Part shown: positions 40,877 to 52,429 of the stretch, piece by piece
Layout: every line of letters begins with the position of its first letter
How positions within the stretch are numbered: the stretch's first letter is position 1
Assembly (NCBI RefSeq): GCF_945859685.1
Contig: NC_079147.1
Location: forward strand, 102,841,525-102,905,524
Length of the DNA: 64,000 nt
Source of the DNA: Eupeodes corollae
Taxonomy: Eukaryota > Arthropoda > Insecta > Diptera > Syrphidae
Direction: 5' to 3'
Notes under the pieces: generated by a model
Told to the model about the DNA's origin: nothing
The model's input: only the letters and a program-made list of their open reading frames with translations
Database searches by the model: none
Position numbers and translations under genes: made by a program

Positions 40877-42122
40877 TTATTCCTTGATAAGGGCACACAG
40901 AGCTCTCTTGTAATCCCCTCCAGTTTCGCTCTGAAATTGAAAATAAAATAATAGTTATATACGACTGTGTGACCATAATCTTTTCTTAAACCTACCTCCT
41001 AATGTAAACCAATGAAGAACCAACGAAACCAAATTTATTGTTAAGAAAAAGATACTCCCTTAGTATTTAGTCTAAACTACAAAGATTTTAATTTAACTTA
41101 CCGCAATCGCACTCAGCAACGTTCGGTCATAGATCCTCTCGAACTCGTCTTTGATTGTGCCCAGGTCGATTTCAGAACGACTGACAATGATACGGATCAA
41201 GCGGTCATCATCCGTCCCCATCCCATCCATCGATTTGTGAAGCTGCTTAGCAAAAAATGCAGCTGGACTTTGGACGCATTCAACTAGAAAGGTTCAAAAG
41301 ACTTTAGGATTTCTTACAGAGTTCTCTATTAATACATACCTATAGCAATCATTGCGTCATGCAAAGCTCCGTCCATTTCGTGTTTGATAGCTTGTTCTAT
41401 TGTCATTCCCGATAGCTCTTTGTACTCATCGAAAACAAGGCGCAACTGAGCAAAGCTTGAGTGTGCCATAATAGAGTTGAAGACCTCTTCGTCGGTGCCT
41501 AGTTGAGCTTCTCCTGCCGCGTAAAGTGCTGCAGCATCTTCCTTCGCCTTCTCTGGGTCGGTAGATCCTATCGGATCACGTGTACCAGTTACAATAAGCG
41601 TAAGTAGGCGCCTAAAATGCCCAGAAGTTTCACTGCACATATGCTCTGCCAATGGACGGCCATAGAGCTTCTCATAGGCAGAAACAATTTGTTGAATCTC
41701 CTCATTCGATTTGCTGCAAAGAATCTCAACTAAAGTCTCCTCATCAGTTCCCATGCCGTCCATGGCTTTATTTAACTCCGAACACATGTATTCCTCCGTC
41801 GGAGTCATGAGGGCAATTATTACGTTTTCGAAGTTGCCGCCCAATTCCCCTTTAAGGTCATCGATAATGTCGCGTTCGTATTCCTTATTGAAAACCTCCT
41901 TAATAAGTTGGCGTTGCTTATTCGTTCGTGATGTGAGAATATTTATAATTGTTTCTTCATCAGTGCCGAATCCTTTCATGGCCGACCGAAGGGCAGAAGC
42001 ATCTTCGGACGCATTGAAATTGGGTGCAGCAGTAACGCAGGGTTGTGGCTATTACGTACATAATTGTGAAGATTATGATGGATAGTTGTTGTTTCAATTG
42101 TTATTCTTACCTTATAATCCAT
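40877..42122 (-). CDS. AnxB10: Annexin B10-like, four exons
   Basis: A calcium-dependent phospholipid-binding annexin of the cytosol and membrane surfaces. Exons on the minus strand: 42111-42122 (MDYK), 41340-42048, 41102-41283 and 40877-40930. All introns have GT..AG ends, for 318 residues, close to the fly family length. Four annexin repeats carry the type II calcium loops: MKGFGTDEETI, MDGMGTDEETL, EAQLGTDEEVF and a fourth MDGMGTDDDRL in exon 3. HMCSETSGHFRRLLTLIVTG and DEYKELSGMTIEQAIKHEM are very close to remembered Drosophila AnxB10. The last exon reads SETGGDYKRALCALIKE. The very short first coding exon is supported by frame and splice sites. Confidence 0.92.
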
Positions 42123-43377
42123 GTTTGAGTATTTATTGATGTTTAAAAGTTTCCTATCAAGAGATTTTATCGATTTTAAACCGAATTTGTTATGGAATCA
42201 CAAACAAAAAAAGACTAACTTTCTCAGCGCACGTCTTAATAAAAGATGAGTAATCCAACGATTAATTCAACGTTGTGTACAATATACCTAACAACGTAGC
42301 TACTCTTGGTTTGTATTATTCAAAAGCTTCAACTTACAATCGCAGCTTTTCTAACTTCTATAGGAATGTGTTAGGTTTAAATTGTTTTCTCAAAGATGCA
42401 ATCAAATATGACGCACTCATTAAGACTCAAGGGAAAGCTTTAAATTGTTTATTTCAGAACAATAGTATTTAACTCCCAGCTTTAAGTTTGAGGCGTGAAC
42501 TGTGAAATCAAGGTCAGTGCAATAAACTGTCGTTTTGTGGGTCGTTATCTTTCTGTCTTTGATTGTTGGGTCTTGCTTAACTTGTTCTCGTGTTCGTTAT
42601 GGTATAGTTTTCGTTTTAACATGATTTTGAGTAGGGATGCCACAAGAAAATTTGAAATAAATTAATTCAAATTTAATAGGGGCCATGAGAATAAATGAAA
42701 TTACGATGGTTGGTTCTTAATTATGTACTTTATTTTTACTTGCGATATACATATAGGAACTATGTGACAACCATTGCATTCGTAAAAAAATTCGAACTTA
42801 AGATATTAATAAAATATGACTCGATGATGGTAGAGACGTCGAGAAAATTTGGTTTGTATCTGCCTGTCTTTCCTCGACCCTACAGCTCAAACCATTGGGT
42901 GGATTGAGTTTAAACTTGAAAATTAAGGTTTTTAAGCAGATTCACGTTAGGCATTATTTTTAAAATTTTTGTAAGTCTCAAAATAACAGTAGTCCCACCA
43001 AAAGTATTTTGTTAAAAATCGAAAATTTGAATTTTCTCAAAAACGAGAAACGAGTATAAAAAGAGTCTTTGGATTTAACAACAATTTATTTCTGTCGAGA
43101 TTATATGAAATGTATCTACATACATATTAAGAATTATAAGAAATGCCAACAAATTCTTGAAACTTGGTTTTGTAATTTCATTTGGGATTTAGTTGAAATG
43201 GTGTTTCAAACGTTTTTTGTAATATAATTAATTTTGCGAATTTTTAAAATTTATTTTTACTATTTAATATATCTTATATGCTCATTTAGTACCTATTATT
43301 TAATCACTTTCTTGGGCATTGACTTGACTAACTTCTGGCATATATAATCCTATAAGTGGAACCGTAACTCATAACCT
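42123..43377. other. Intergenic upstream of the annexin gene
   Basis: No convincing ORF, RNA gene or element. AT-rich. The annexin promoter must lie at its left side. Confidence 0.45.
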
Positions 43378-43683
43378 AAAATAAAAATAAATTGGGTGGC
43401 TCAACAGATCGTTTGAGAACTAGAGCCTAGTGACTGACAATTCTCAACCATTCCTGTGTGCGAATACTGTTGTCAGGGATGGAAGTGACCTACAGTTTTA
43501 AGCCGAATCCAAACGGTAAATTTGAGAAGCACTTTTCATGACAAGAATTACTCTTGGAGAATTTATCAATTCCTCGCAAGAGGCAGTACCCGTGAACAAA
43601 AAACTTTAGATGGTATAGGCAGGGATCGAACCCAAGACCTCTCGCATGACAGTCCAACGCACTAACCCTCATGCCCCGGGTAC
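43378..43683 (-). mobile_element. tRNA-derived SINE, full length
   Basis: The minus strand starts GTACCCGGGGCATGAGGG, has TTAGTGCGTTGGACTGTC and a perfect B box GGTTCGATCCC, and ends with an ATTTATTTTTATTTT tail. Flanks ATAACCT (43371-43377) and TAAACCT (43684-43690) may be a worn target duplication. Confidence 0.9.
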
Positions 43684-43789
43684 TAAACCTTAAATAAGCC
43701 TAGTTTATTAAAATAAGCCTAGTTTATTAGTAAAATCTTTTTTCTTGAGTCCGCTTTGAGATCAGGTGGCTATGGTATATATATGGGGT

Positions 43790-45480
43790 ATATGTATCTC
43801 GCTTTAAGGATACAAGACAGCATTGGGTTTTCGAAGCATTAAATTCAACACGATTTCTGATTCCCCATTATGCAATGCTGTGTACGTCGCTAATCAATCA
43901 ACAGCATTTATATTATGGGTTTCAGACTTGAATCCGTCCAAAGCAACTTGCATTGAACGTTTCGAGAAAAGAGATTCAGCGATACCAAAAGCACGTATAT
44001 TCACTGAGAGTGCAATAATCTTACTTTCTCCAAAACGCTGTAAAGGATTGTTCCACTCTTCGGTGTGATAAACCATGAGATCACCAGTGGACCTATTGCT
44101 ACGAAAGCCTAACTGCCGGTTATTAAGAATCTTTCGTTTCTTAAAATATTTCTTAAGCTAATAATCAATCAGCGTTTCCATGACCTTAGAAAGAGGAGAC
44201 ATTAGTGCTATTAGTGTGAAGAAGATTCGCCTGTTTTGGGTATTGGCTGAACAAGAGCTGTTTTCCAACTATTCGGAAAGAGCCCAGAAGGACAGAATAG
44301 ATGTAAAAGCTTACTCAGTCGTTTTGCTAGTATGAAAGAACACCTTTTCGGAACTCCATTTGTTAGTTCTTTAGAGAAAGCTATTAAAGAAAGCTAATCT
44401 CTTCGTTAGGCAGTTCGCCGCTAATTCTGATCTGAATAGACAAAATATGATAAGCTCATGAAATTCCGACCTAAACAGCATTCTTGAATGGGGATTAAAA
44501 AACCGCGTGGAATTTAATGCTTCGAAAACACAATGCTGTCTTGTATCGTTAAAGCGAGATACATCCATGAATGGCGCTTGCATCAGGGAGACTGAACATC
44601 TCTATATTCTCGTTATGTGTATCACCAACCTTTAGTGGAATGATCACATACGCGATGTCGCCAAAAATGCCGCAAGATGTTTGGGTTTTCTAAGGCGATG
44701 TAAGAAGTTTTTCTCTCCTCTGATCTGGCTGTTATCCACAAAACTTATATACGTCCAAAGCTTGAGTAAAACTCCCATATCTGGGCTGATGCACCTGCAA
44801 CCTAATTAAGCCTCTTGGACAGCAATGAACGGACAGCATTTAAATTAATCGGTGATAACATCAGCATAGCGTTATTTGAACGCTTTATGCTCAAAAGAAA
44901 TAGCCAGTTTCATTCCTCCCCTAAAACAATTCAACCGTACTCGCGCTTCTAGGAATACTCATCAGTATACCCTCGAGCCCAACTTCGGTCGTACTGTCAA
45001 GTAGAGAGATTCGTTCTTTAGCCGTACTAGCGAATGTGAAATGCTTTGCCACACTCTGTTTTTCCCAGCCATTGCAATACTCAGGAATTCAAAACCAATG
45101 TGCACCGACATCTCCTTTCAACCTCTCTCTCCCCTTCCTAGTTCTTACACTGTGTCTTTACATAATAAGGGTAGTAATATCCCCTTAAGTGTGCGCTTAT
45201 TATATAAAAAGAAAAAAATAGCGGGGATACCATCCGGACAAGCACATTTATGAATATTGTGATCTTTTATAAGCTCTTGCCACTGTTAGAATTCGAAAAA
45301 AGATTGGTCGCATAAAATCATTCACGTTTTCAAGAACTGTGAGAGTCGTGACACTATCTGGTAAGGTAAATTTTGTGGCGAACTTCGTTGCAAACAAATT
45401 AGCTTTCTCAATAGAGCTAACTAAAGGGGCGTCATTGACAACAAGCTTAGGGACCGAATGCTTTTTACGAATGAACAAAA
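43790..45480. pseudogene. Shuffled Jockey-like LINE reverse transcriptase fragments in both orientations
   Basis: Minus strand 43790-44150 reads ILNNRQLGFRSNRSTGDLMV, HTEEWNNPLQRFGESKIIAL and NLMLRKPNAVLYP. Plus strand 44150-45120 holds the same element further on: SILEWGLKNRVEFNASKTQC, HIRDVAKNAARCLGFLRRCK. Minus strand 45190-45480 holds an N-terminal RT part (EKANLFATKFATKFTLPD and PDGIPAI). A 59-bp stretch coding EFNASKTQCCLVSLKRD is present inverted at 43798-43856 and 44500-44558. The element has been cut and inverted; nothing is functional. Confidence 0.75.
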
Positions 45481-46408
45481 ATTGTTACTACCTTTGAGAC
45501 ATTGCAATATTTTTTACCTAATTCATTCTTTTAAAAATTTGCACCAAGACACAAAAGCATATTAAACGCTTAACCAATGTCTACATGAATATTAGTCAGT
45601 TTCTGATTTGTAATTTTTTTTACGCAGCATGGAAAATAATCAAAGATTAGTTTTTTTTCGGTCGTTCATTTCGTGATTTCAAGCTGAAGCATGATTCACT
45701 ACCTGCTTAACTAAGCTGTCATTTGAAATGTCATATAGGTTGAATATTTGCCGTTTACGATAATGGATCGGTATGCAATCGAGAAAATAAATTGAAACTT
45801 AAAATAGCAATTTAAAACTAATTGAAGAATTTTTTTGACCTTTCGAACCTAGTGGCTTCAATTAAATTTTGAATTATACATTGGAATATGACCTTTAATT
45901 TATATTAATTTGAAAAAAAAATACCACAACGGTATTTTAGTAATCAAAAAATAAAAATCTAACAAAATACAACTCAAAATTCGTAAAACCAATTCTACTC
46001 CCATTGTTCTTTAAAATAATTAAGTCTGTTTTAAAACTATAAACTTGTTTCTTGCATACAAAATAATGTTTTTAACTTTCAATTTTGTTTTTTTTTTTTA
46101 GAAAAATTCAATTGGTAACTTATATTTTCTTTTACAATTTGACAAAGGAACCCTTTTACAGAAAATGGACCTGTGCAGAAAATAAATATGTAAATCATAG
46201 GACAATAAAGCTCAGCTTTTAGCTGAATGAAAAAACGTTATCGATTGTCATTTTGACATAAGCTGACTTGACTTGATAGCAAGTGTGATTTTTCTTGACT
46301 AACTTTCTAGTCAACTTTCCAACAAAGTTGACTTAATTGAAAGTCAATTGGTTGGCCAATCGCATGAACCTGCCCATTATCTTCAAACTTTGTTATCTTA
46401 AGCTCATA
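45481..46408. other. AT-rich stretch with a MITE-like repeat copy
   Basis: 46130-46378 shares GGAACCCTTTTACA and TTCTTGACTAACTTTCTAG with 25975-26225 and ends GAACCTGCCC. The left portion shows nothing recognisable. Confidence 0.4.
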
Positions 46409-47343
46409 AAGGGTGATTTTTTTGAGGTTAGGATTTTCATGCATTAGTATTTGACAGATCACGCGGGATTTCAGACATGGTGTCAAAGAGAAAGATGCTC
46501 AGCATGCTTTGACATTTCATCATGAATAGACTTACTAACGAGCAACGTTTGCAAATCATTGAATTTTATTACCAAAATTAGTGTTCGGTTCGAAATGTGT
46601 TTATCGACAAATTTTGTTCAGCGATGAGGCTCATTTCTGGTTGAATGGCTACGTAAATAAGCACAATTGCCGCATTTGGAGTGAAGAGCAACCAGAAGCC
46701 GTTCAAGAGCTGCCCATGCATCCCGAAAAATGCACTGTTTGGTGTGGTTCGTACGCTGGTGGAATCATTGGACCGTATTTTTTCAAAGATGCTGTTGGAC
46801 GCAACGTTACGGTGAATGGCGATCGATATCGTTCAATGCTAACAAACTTTTTGTTGCCAAAAATGGAAGAACTGAACTTGGTTGACATGTGGTTTCAACA
46901 AGATGGCGCTACATGCCACACAGCTCGCGATTCTATGGCCATTTTGAGGGAAAACTTCGGAGAACAATTCATCTCAAGGAATGGACCGGTAAGTTGGCCA
47001 CCAAGATCATGCGATTTGACGCCTTTAGACTATTTTTTGTGGGGCTACGTCAAGTCTAAAGTCTACACAAATAATCCAGCAACTATTCCAGGTTTGGAAG
47101 ACAACATTTCCGAAGAAATTCGGGCTATTCCGGCCGAAATGCTCGAAAAAAATACCCAAAATTGGACTTTCCGAATGGACCACCTAGGACGCAGCCGCGG
47201 TCAACATTTAAATGAAATTATCTTCAAAAAGTTAATGTCATGGACCAATCTAACGTTTCAAATAAATAATCGATGAGATTTTGCAAATTGTATGCGTTTT
47301 TTTTTTTTTTTTAAAGTTCTCAAGCTCTTAAAAAATCACCGTT
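46409..47343 (+). mobile_element. Tc1/mariner-superfamily element, internally deleted, TA target
   Basis: The ends AAGGGTGATTTTTT and, inverted, AACGGTGATTTTTT are flanked by TA at 46407-46408 and 47344-47345. 935 bp, against about 1.3 kb for complete relatives. A T-rich run precedes the right end. Confidence 0.9.
46522..47276 (+). pseudogene. Transposase of the internally deleted mariner-like element
   Basis: It starts at ATG 46522 with MNRLTNEQRLQIIEFYYQN, then a stop and a jump of roughly 400 missing bases. From 46581 a 231-codon frame is fully open with the catalytic domain: FSDEAHFWLNGYVNKHNCRI, MWFQQDGATCHTARDSM, then WPPRSCDLTPLDYFLWGYVK. All three catalytic aspartates (SDEAH, QQDGA, DLTPLDYF) are present. 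The DNA-binding half is lost, so no active enzyme is made. Confidence 0.9.
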
Positions 47344-47345
47344 TA

Positions 47346-47959
47346 CATGATATAACTAAAGATCCAAATGGACACAACCCAATCCAAAATCGATAGTGTG
47401 TGGGGTAACTGAGATGGCTCAGTTTTGCTCAAAGTAAAAAACCAACTAGTTCGAGCCAAGTAGTTCAGTCTGCTTACACAATATAATTTCATCTAAAAAC
47501 AATTTATCTCAGTATGCCTTAATGTCTTGCCCTATTTTTATTTTTTCTGGGTCAGTGCCCATTTTTTTTTTTACAAATGAATGGACATTTTTAATTTATT
47601 TTATAAAACCCTTTTTTGTGTTGATTACTATCCAGATAAAATTATTAGTCTGACAATATTACTCGGTCGTGTATGACGTACAAGCTTAGATCGGGTCTCA
47701 ATGGCTCGGTAACAATTGGCTCTACCGTGAAATTCGTATTGAAATTGCAATTTTAATTTAAACGCATTAAACGCACTAAGTAAAATGCAGACGGCAGCTC
47801 TGACCATCTATACTTCAAAAGAATTGTCATACAAACATCTGACAAACTACATGTCATTTCATAACAAATGACGATCAAAAGTATTTTGGTTTCCTAACAT
47901 ATTTTAAAAACTTTTTTTTTAAACTATATATTTTAATTTAAAAATAACAATAATAAAAA
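47346..47959. other. Intergenic, upstream of the pseudouridine synthase gene
   Basis: No ORF or repeat recognised. T-rich patches lie at 47560-47580. It contains the promoter side of the gene starting at 47960, without an assignable motif. Confidence 0.45.
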
Positions 47960-49038
47960 ATGACACTCGAGCATTTTCTTGATCGCCTGCTTCAATACTG
48001 TTTTGGTGAAGTTCTTGAAAAATTCATCACAAATACAAGCAACTATTTAACGAAACTAGTTAGTTCCCTTAGAAATGTGAATTTAGAAACTAATAAAAGA
48101 TTTCTTTCGCAAATAGATATTCTCTATCAAAGCAAACATTTTCTCGTCGTAAATAAGCCTCCAGATATTCTTATTAACAGTAATGATTGTACGAAGGTTT
48201 GTTTTTGCATAACTTAAATGCGTAACTTATTTAAAAATTGAAACTTGTCTAGAGCACAGTCCAAACAATGTTAAGAAATCAATTCCCGGACTTAAGTAAT
48301 CCCAAGCTAACACACGAATTCTACTTCGCTCATCGTCTGGACTTTTCCACGAGTGGAATTCTTTGTATACCACTTCATAAACAAGCTTGTGCCTCACTTA
48401 GTAAATCATTCGAAAATCACAAATGCAAGAAGTATTACATTGCAATTGTTAATGGGCATGTTGCAGAGAGACAAGACAAAAGTTTGGATATCAATCTTGC
48501 CATAGGTAAAAGTCTTGCCACAAAATCAATAAGTGTTATCATAGTTTATTTGTTCTTTTAGGTGAAGATATCCGATTTGAAAGTACAAGTAAGAAAATGT
48601 GCACTGAGTTCGAGTCAGAATTCTGTAAGAATCCCCGCAAGTCACAAACCCATCTGAGAGTACTCGCTCTTGGAAACTACAAAAACCGAAAAATCTCCAA
48701 GGTCCTTCTACAACCTATCACCGGCCGAAGACATCAATTGCGACTCCATTGCTCTGCAATTGGTCATCCAATACTTGGCGATTTTACTTATGGATCCCAA
48801 GAAGATCGCAAAATGCATCGCATGTATTTGCACGCAATCAGGTACATAAACCTATTTCAGAATTCCCGAGTAAACCTTAACATAATAATATTTTATGTTT
48901 CAAAGAATCATAGCTCCAAATGAGTATGAAGACTTACATATTCATACTGATGATCCTTTCATTGATCCAGATTTTTGTTTCGAGGCTGTCCAACATTCAT
49001 CAGTTCTGAACGAAAAGAATTTCGACGATATGCTATAA
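47960..49038 (+). CDS. RluA-family pseudouridine synthase (RPUSD1-like), four exons
   Basis: Converts uridine to pseudouridine in RNA; RPUSD1 relatives are poorly characterised in animals. Exons 47960-48196, 48253-48505, 48562-48841 and 48906-49038 join in frame to 300 residues, near the size of vertebrate RPUSD1. The start of the catalytic domain is ILYQSKHFLVVNKPPDILIN. The catalytic aspartate sits in YFAHRLDFSTSGILCIPL. KKYYIAIVNGHV and LLQPITGRRHQLRLHCSAIG with HPILGDFTYG follow as family motifs. The C-terminus is short and acidic. All introns are under 65 bp with GT..AG ends. The gene appears intact. Confidence 0.92.
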
Positions 49039-49326
49039 CTGGTAACAAAATAAAACTTTATTTTGGGTTTTTCCAAGTAGAAAATAAGAGAAAACCAACT
49101 CGTGATATAAATTTTAATAGTTATTAATTTATTCGCTTACAAAAACTAAGGTAACAAAGATTTTTTTTAATAAATAAATACACTCACTGGAACAAAGATT
49201 AGTCGGACAAGTTGCTATTTTAACGAAGGTCTGTAAAATAAAAAAAAAATGTTTATTTTATTAGAAATCGTATCTTATGTATGTAAGTTTATAAAAAGTT
49301 AAGCACTTTTATTAGCGGATTATGTA

Positions 49327-50732
49327 AAGCTGTGTGTAGAATAATAGTAGTGCTCATTGAACTATAGTATCCCTGACATTAACGCCATCTTTACAGTTGG
49401 AACTTCTGTGATGTCAAATTTTCTAACGGTCAACCATAAACAAATATCCTGTAGCCTTATATTGAAAATGAATTAACAACAAAAGTTAGTAGTCAGCTTT
49501 GAGATGTTTGCTTAATTAGAGCTGTTCAAAATAATAGTAGTGGAGCTGATTTTGTTTGATTTGTAAGTGATACATAATTAAAACTATTTATTTTTTTATT
49601 AATTTAATTTTTCTTTACAAAAAAAAAGTTGTTTTATTTAAATTGAATTATAAAGTGGGAAGAGCAAAACATTGCGGATAAGCGATGCCAAATACTGAAG
49701 ATGCGAGGGGTAGGGAAAATATATTTGGAAAAACAAAATCTCTTGGGATGCTAACCCACAATGATAGCCCACGCCATTAACTTCAAGGAAACACAAGAAA
49801 CCCGAGGCAAAAACAGAAAGAAGACAGTCATGGAGGACAGGCGCATTGTCCAGATGACTCGACTCGGCGCAACCTATTGTGGACAGATGAGAGTAAAATT
49901 GTGCTCTTTGGTGGGACTGGATCCCGCCAATACGTCTGTCGTCCACTCAACACAGAATATGCACCCGAATTCACTACGAAGACGGTAAAACATGGAGGAT
50001 CTAAGATTTTAATTTGGTCCTGTTTCTAATACTCTGGTGGCCCATAAAATGTATTGAAGGCATTATGGATCAGCGGGTCTATGTTGAAATCCCACAAAAT
50101 ACAATGCTGCCTTTTGCTGAATATGATATGCTGCTGAAATGGGTCTTCCAACAAGACAACGATCCGAAGCACACAAGTCGAGCGGCAAAGAGTGGTCGGG
50201 GGTCAATGGGATTAAGCTAATGTCTTGGCCAGCGCAATCATCTGACCTTAACCCCTTTGAAAATGCATGGGGGGATGTTAAGAGGGAGGTTAGAAGAGCT
50301 AAGCCTAATAACCGAGAACTGTAGGCCGTAGTGAAGGATGCTTGGCAGAACATACCAAAGGAGCGTTGTGAGTGTTTGGTAGACTCGATGCAGCGTCGGA
50401 GTAGGGCTGTCATCAATAACAAAGGTTACACCACAAAATACTGAAGTTCTGTTTTTCTTTTTAATTTAATTTAATTTTTATTAAGTTTTTTTTTTAATAT
50501 TTTTTTCACAACTACTATTTTTTTGAACAGTCGATTTTGTGTTGCTATTTAGGTTTATTTTATTTAATAATTGTTCTCGAACAAAAACCAAAAATAAACC
50601 ACAGTGAAATAATCAAGGATAAACGTGTGTTTTATTAAAAATTAAGTTTTGTTAAAATAAGTTCTGTGTAATCGTTTTATGAAGCCAGAAATCATTTCAT
50701 GAAGCGCACTACTATTATTTTGAACACAGCTG
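49327..50732 (+). mobile_element. Tc1-like element with IR/DR ends and TA target
   Basis: The left end AAGCTGTGTGTAGAATAATA and inverted right end CAGCTGTGTTCAAAATAATA are flanked by TA at 49325-49326 and 50733-50734. Internal repeats of the AATAATAGTAGTG core near 49530 and, inverted, near 50515 reproduce the IR/DR layout of the element at 4459-6092, but with a different sequence. 1406 bp. Confidence 0.88.
49800..50443 (+). pseudogene. Tc1-like transposase, broken
   Basis: Plus-strand blocks are LWTDESKIVLFGGTGSRQYV, TVKHGGSKILIWSCF, IEGIMDQRVYVEI, KWVFQQDNDPKHTSRAAK, MSWPAQSSDLNPFENAWGDV and NNKGYTTKY. Catalytic residues in DES, QQDNDPKH and DLNPFEN are readable. Several stops and frameshifts separate them and the DNA-binding half is nearly lost. 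Confidence 0.85.
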
Positions 50733-50734
50733 TA

Positions 50735-51180
50735 ACTCCAATTTTCTGAGACCTTGTTGATGGTTTCAGGTTGTAGATTATGGGTTACTTGATTAATTGG
50801 AACTGTAAAGCCCACTGTTGATCGAAACGTTATTCCCAGCCTCATTTTCAAAGACAAATTGTCACCACTTTACAATTTGGACAACACAGTCGCTGTCTGT
50901 ATTGGCTTCCGAATATAACTTACTTGTTTTCCAAGGCCCTGATGGACTAATTATTATAAAATGGAAAATATCTCCCTTCCAGCTTTTTGTTAAATAATCT
51001 ATTTTCATTTAGACGGCAACTTCATAAAAACCCCCTCGTAGAAGCCTCCCTCCGTATTTGCGAAGAACTCGAACAGCCACTCTTCACAAGTCTCTTTGAG
51101 TTCAGCTTTACACCATCGAGTTACCAGCCACGAACCGAAGCCTGTTAGGATGATCCGGGGACTATCGTAGTAGAACCGCA
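50735..51180. other. Non-coding flank between Tc1-like element and LINE fragment
   Basis: No ORF. A 28-bp phrase with GGAAAATATCTCCCTTCC at about 50967 occurs inverted at about 55128-55155, on the far side of the LINE block. Confidence 0.4.
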
Positions 51181-52330
51181 GTCTATGTTAAGAATATGGA
51201 AAGACCACTTCTCCAAATTATATAACGGCGATGACGAACCGAATTCCGCTGTAAGGGAGATAGAACCACTCAACCTAGGCGAAGCAGATCAACAATTCCG
51301 CCTACCCGACCTCGACGAAGTGAAGATAGGTATATCTTAACTGACGTTAAAGAAAGCTGCTGGAGCTGAAGGCATCGCTGCCGAACTATTTAAAGCACTA
51401 GGCGATGACTTGGTAGGGAGAATGCACCAACTCATCTGCAAAATATGGTCGGTAAAGCATGCCCGATGAGTGGAATCTCAGCATAGTGTGCCCGATACAT
51501 AAAAAAGAAGACCCTCTAAATTGTGCCAACTGCAGAGGCATCAGTCTCATTCTGCCGTATTGTGTGAAAAAACCCACCTGTAACGAACCCACATGGGTGT
51601 AAACCTCTCCTTTCCTTACTACCATTACAACCTCGGGCTACAGGCTCCCGGGGCTGATCCTGGCAGCAGAAAGGAGAGGGTGTCCAGGCCACGGTAGCTT
51701 GGCATGCTTGCTTTCGCACGAACTAGCTCGCCGACGGGGGGGTTCTTGCTACCGCAGCACTAGACGGGGTTACGACTTCATGCCATGTATAAATAGAATT
51801 TAAAAAAATGGAGCCCCGAATTGTCCAGGTGTTGGGGAGAGTGATCCCTATAGAGGGGGAGGGTCGTTGATGATGATGACCCTCGGAGGATTTGCCCACC
51901 CTTTGTATCGAAATCCACCATCTCTTTATTAATTTTAAAGCCGCGTATGACAGCATCTATAGGGAAGAGCTCTACAGAGCAATGTCTAGTTTTGGCATCC
52001 CTGTCAAACTTATCCGTTTGTGCAGAATGACGATGGAGAATGCACGCTGCTTTATCAAGGTCGGAAAAGATCTCACCGATGCATTTGATGTCAAAAAAGG
52101 TTTTAGATAAGGCGATAGCGAAGCACTGTCATGCGACTTCTTCAATTCTTCTGAAAAGAATTGTGCGAAACTCAACCGTCAACACTGGAGGCACAATCTT
52201 CCAAAGGTCAATCCAATTACTCGGATACGCAGATGATATTGACATAATTGAAAGATCAAAGCGTGATGTCAGTGGATCGTTTTTGAGCATTGCGGAGGAA
52301 GCGAAGAAGATGGGTTTAGTGGTCAAGTAG
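51180..52330 (+). pseudogene. RTE-like LINE reverse transcriptase fragment, interrupted
   Basis: The plus strand reads REIEPLNLGEADQQFRLPDL, KKAAGAEGIAAELFKALGDD, LICKIWSVKHARWNLSIV and CPIHKKEDPLNCANCRGISL. After an unrelated segment (about 51550-51890) it continues FINFKAAYDSIYREELYRAM, RCFIKVGKDLTDAFDVKKGF and LLGYADDIDIIERS with an intact YADD. Frame breaks occur in both parts. Endonuclease and tail are missing. Placement in the RTE group is by wording and tentative. Confidence 0.75.
51545..51890. repeat. GC-rich segment inserted in the RTE-like fragment
   Basis: Base composition jumps to GC-rich text (GGCTCCCGGGGCTGATCCTG, GACGGGGGGGTTCTTGC, GGAGGGTCGTTGATGATG), unlike all neighbours. 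It separates two halves of one RT frame. There is no poly(A), no clear target duplication and no coding sense. Possibly part of the UTR of an unrelated LINE. Confidence 0.5.
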
Positions 52331-52429
52331 GGCAAGACCAAGTAGATAGATAGGTTAGGTTAGATTATAGTGTCTGTTCAAGATAGTAACGGACACACTT
52401 AGGCCAGTTTAATGGCCCATTGTGATACC

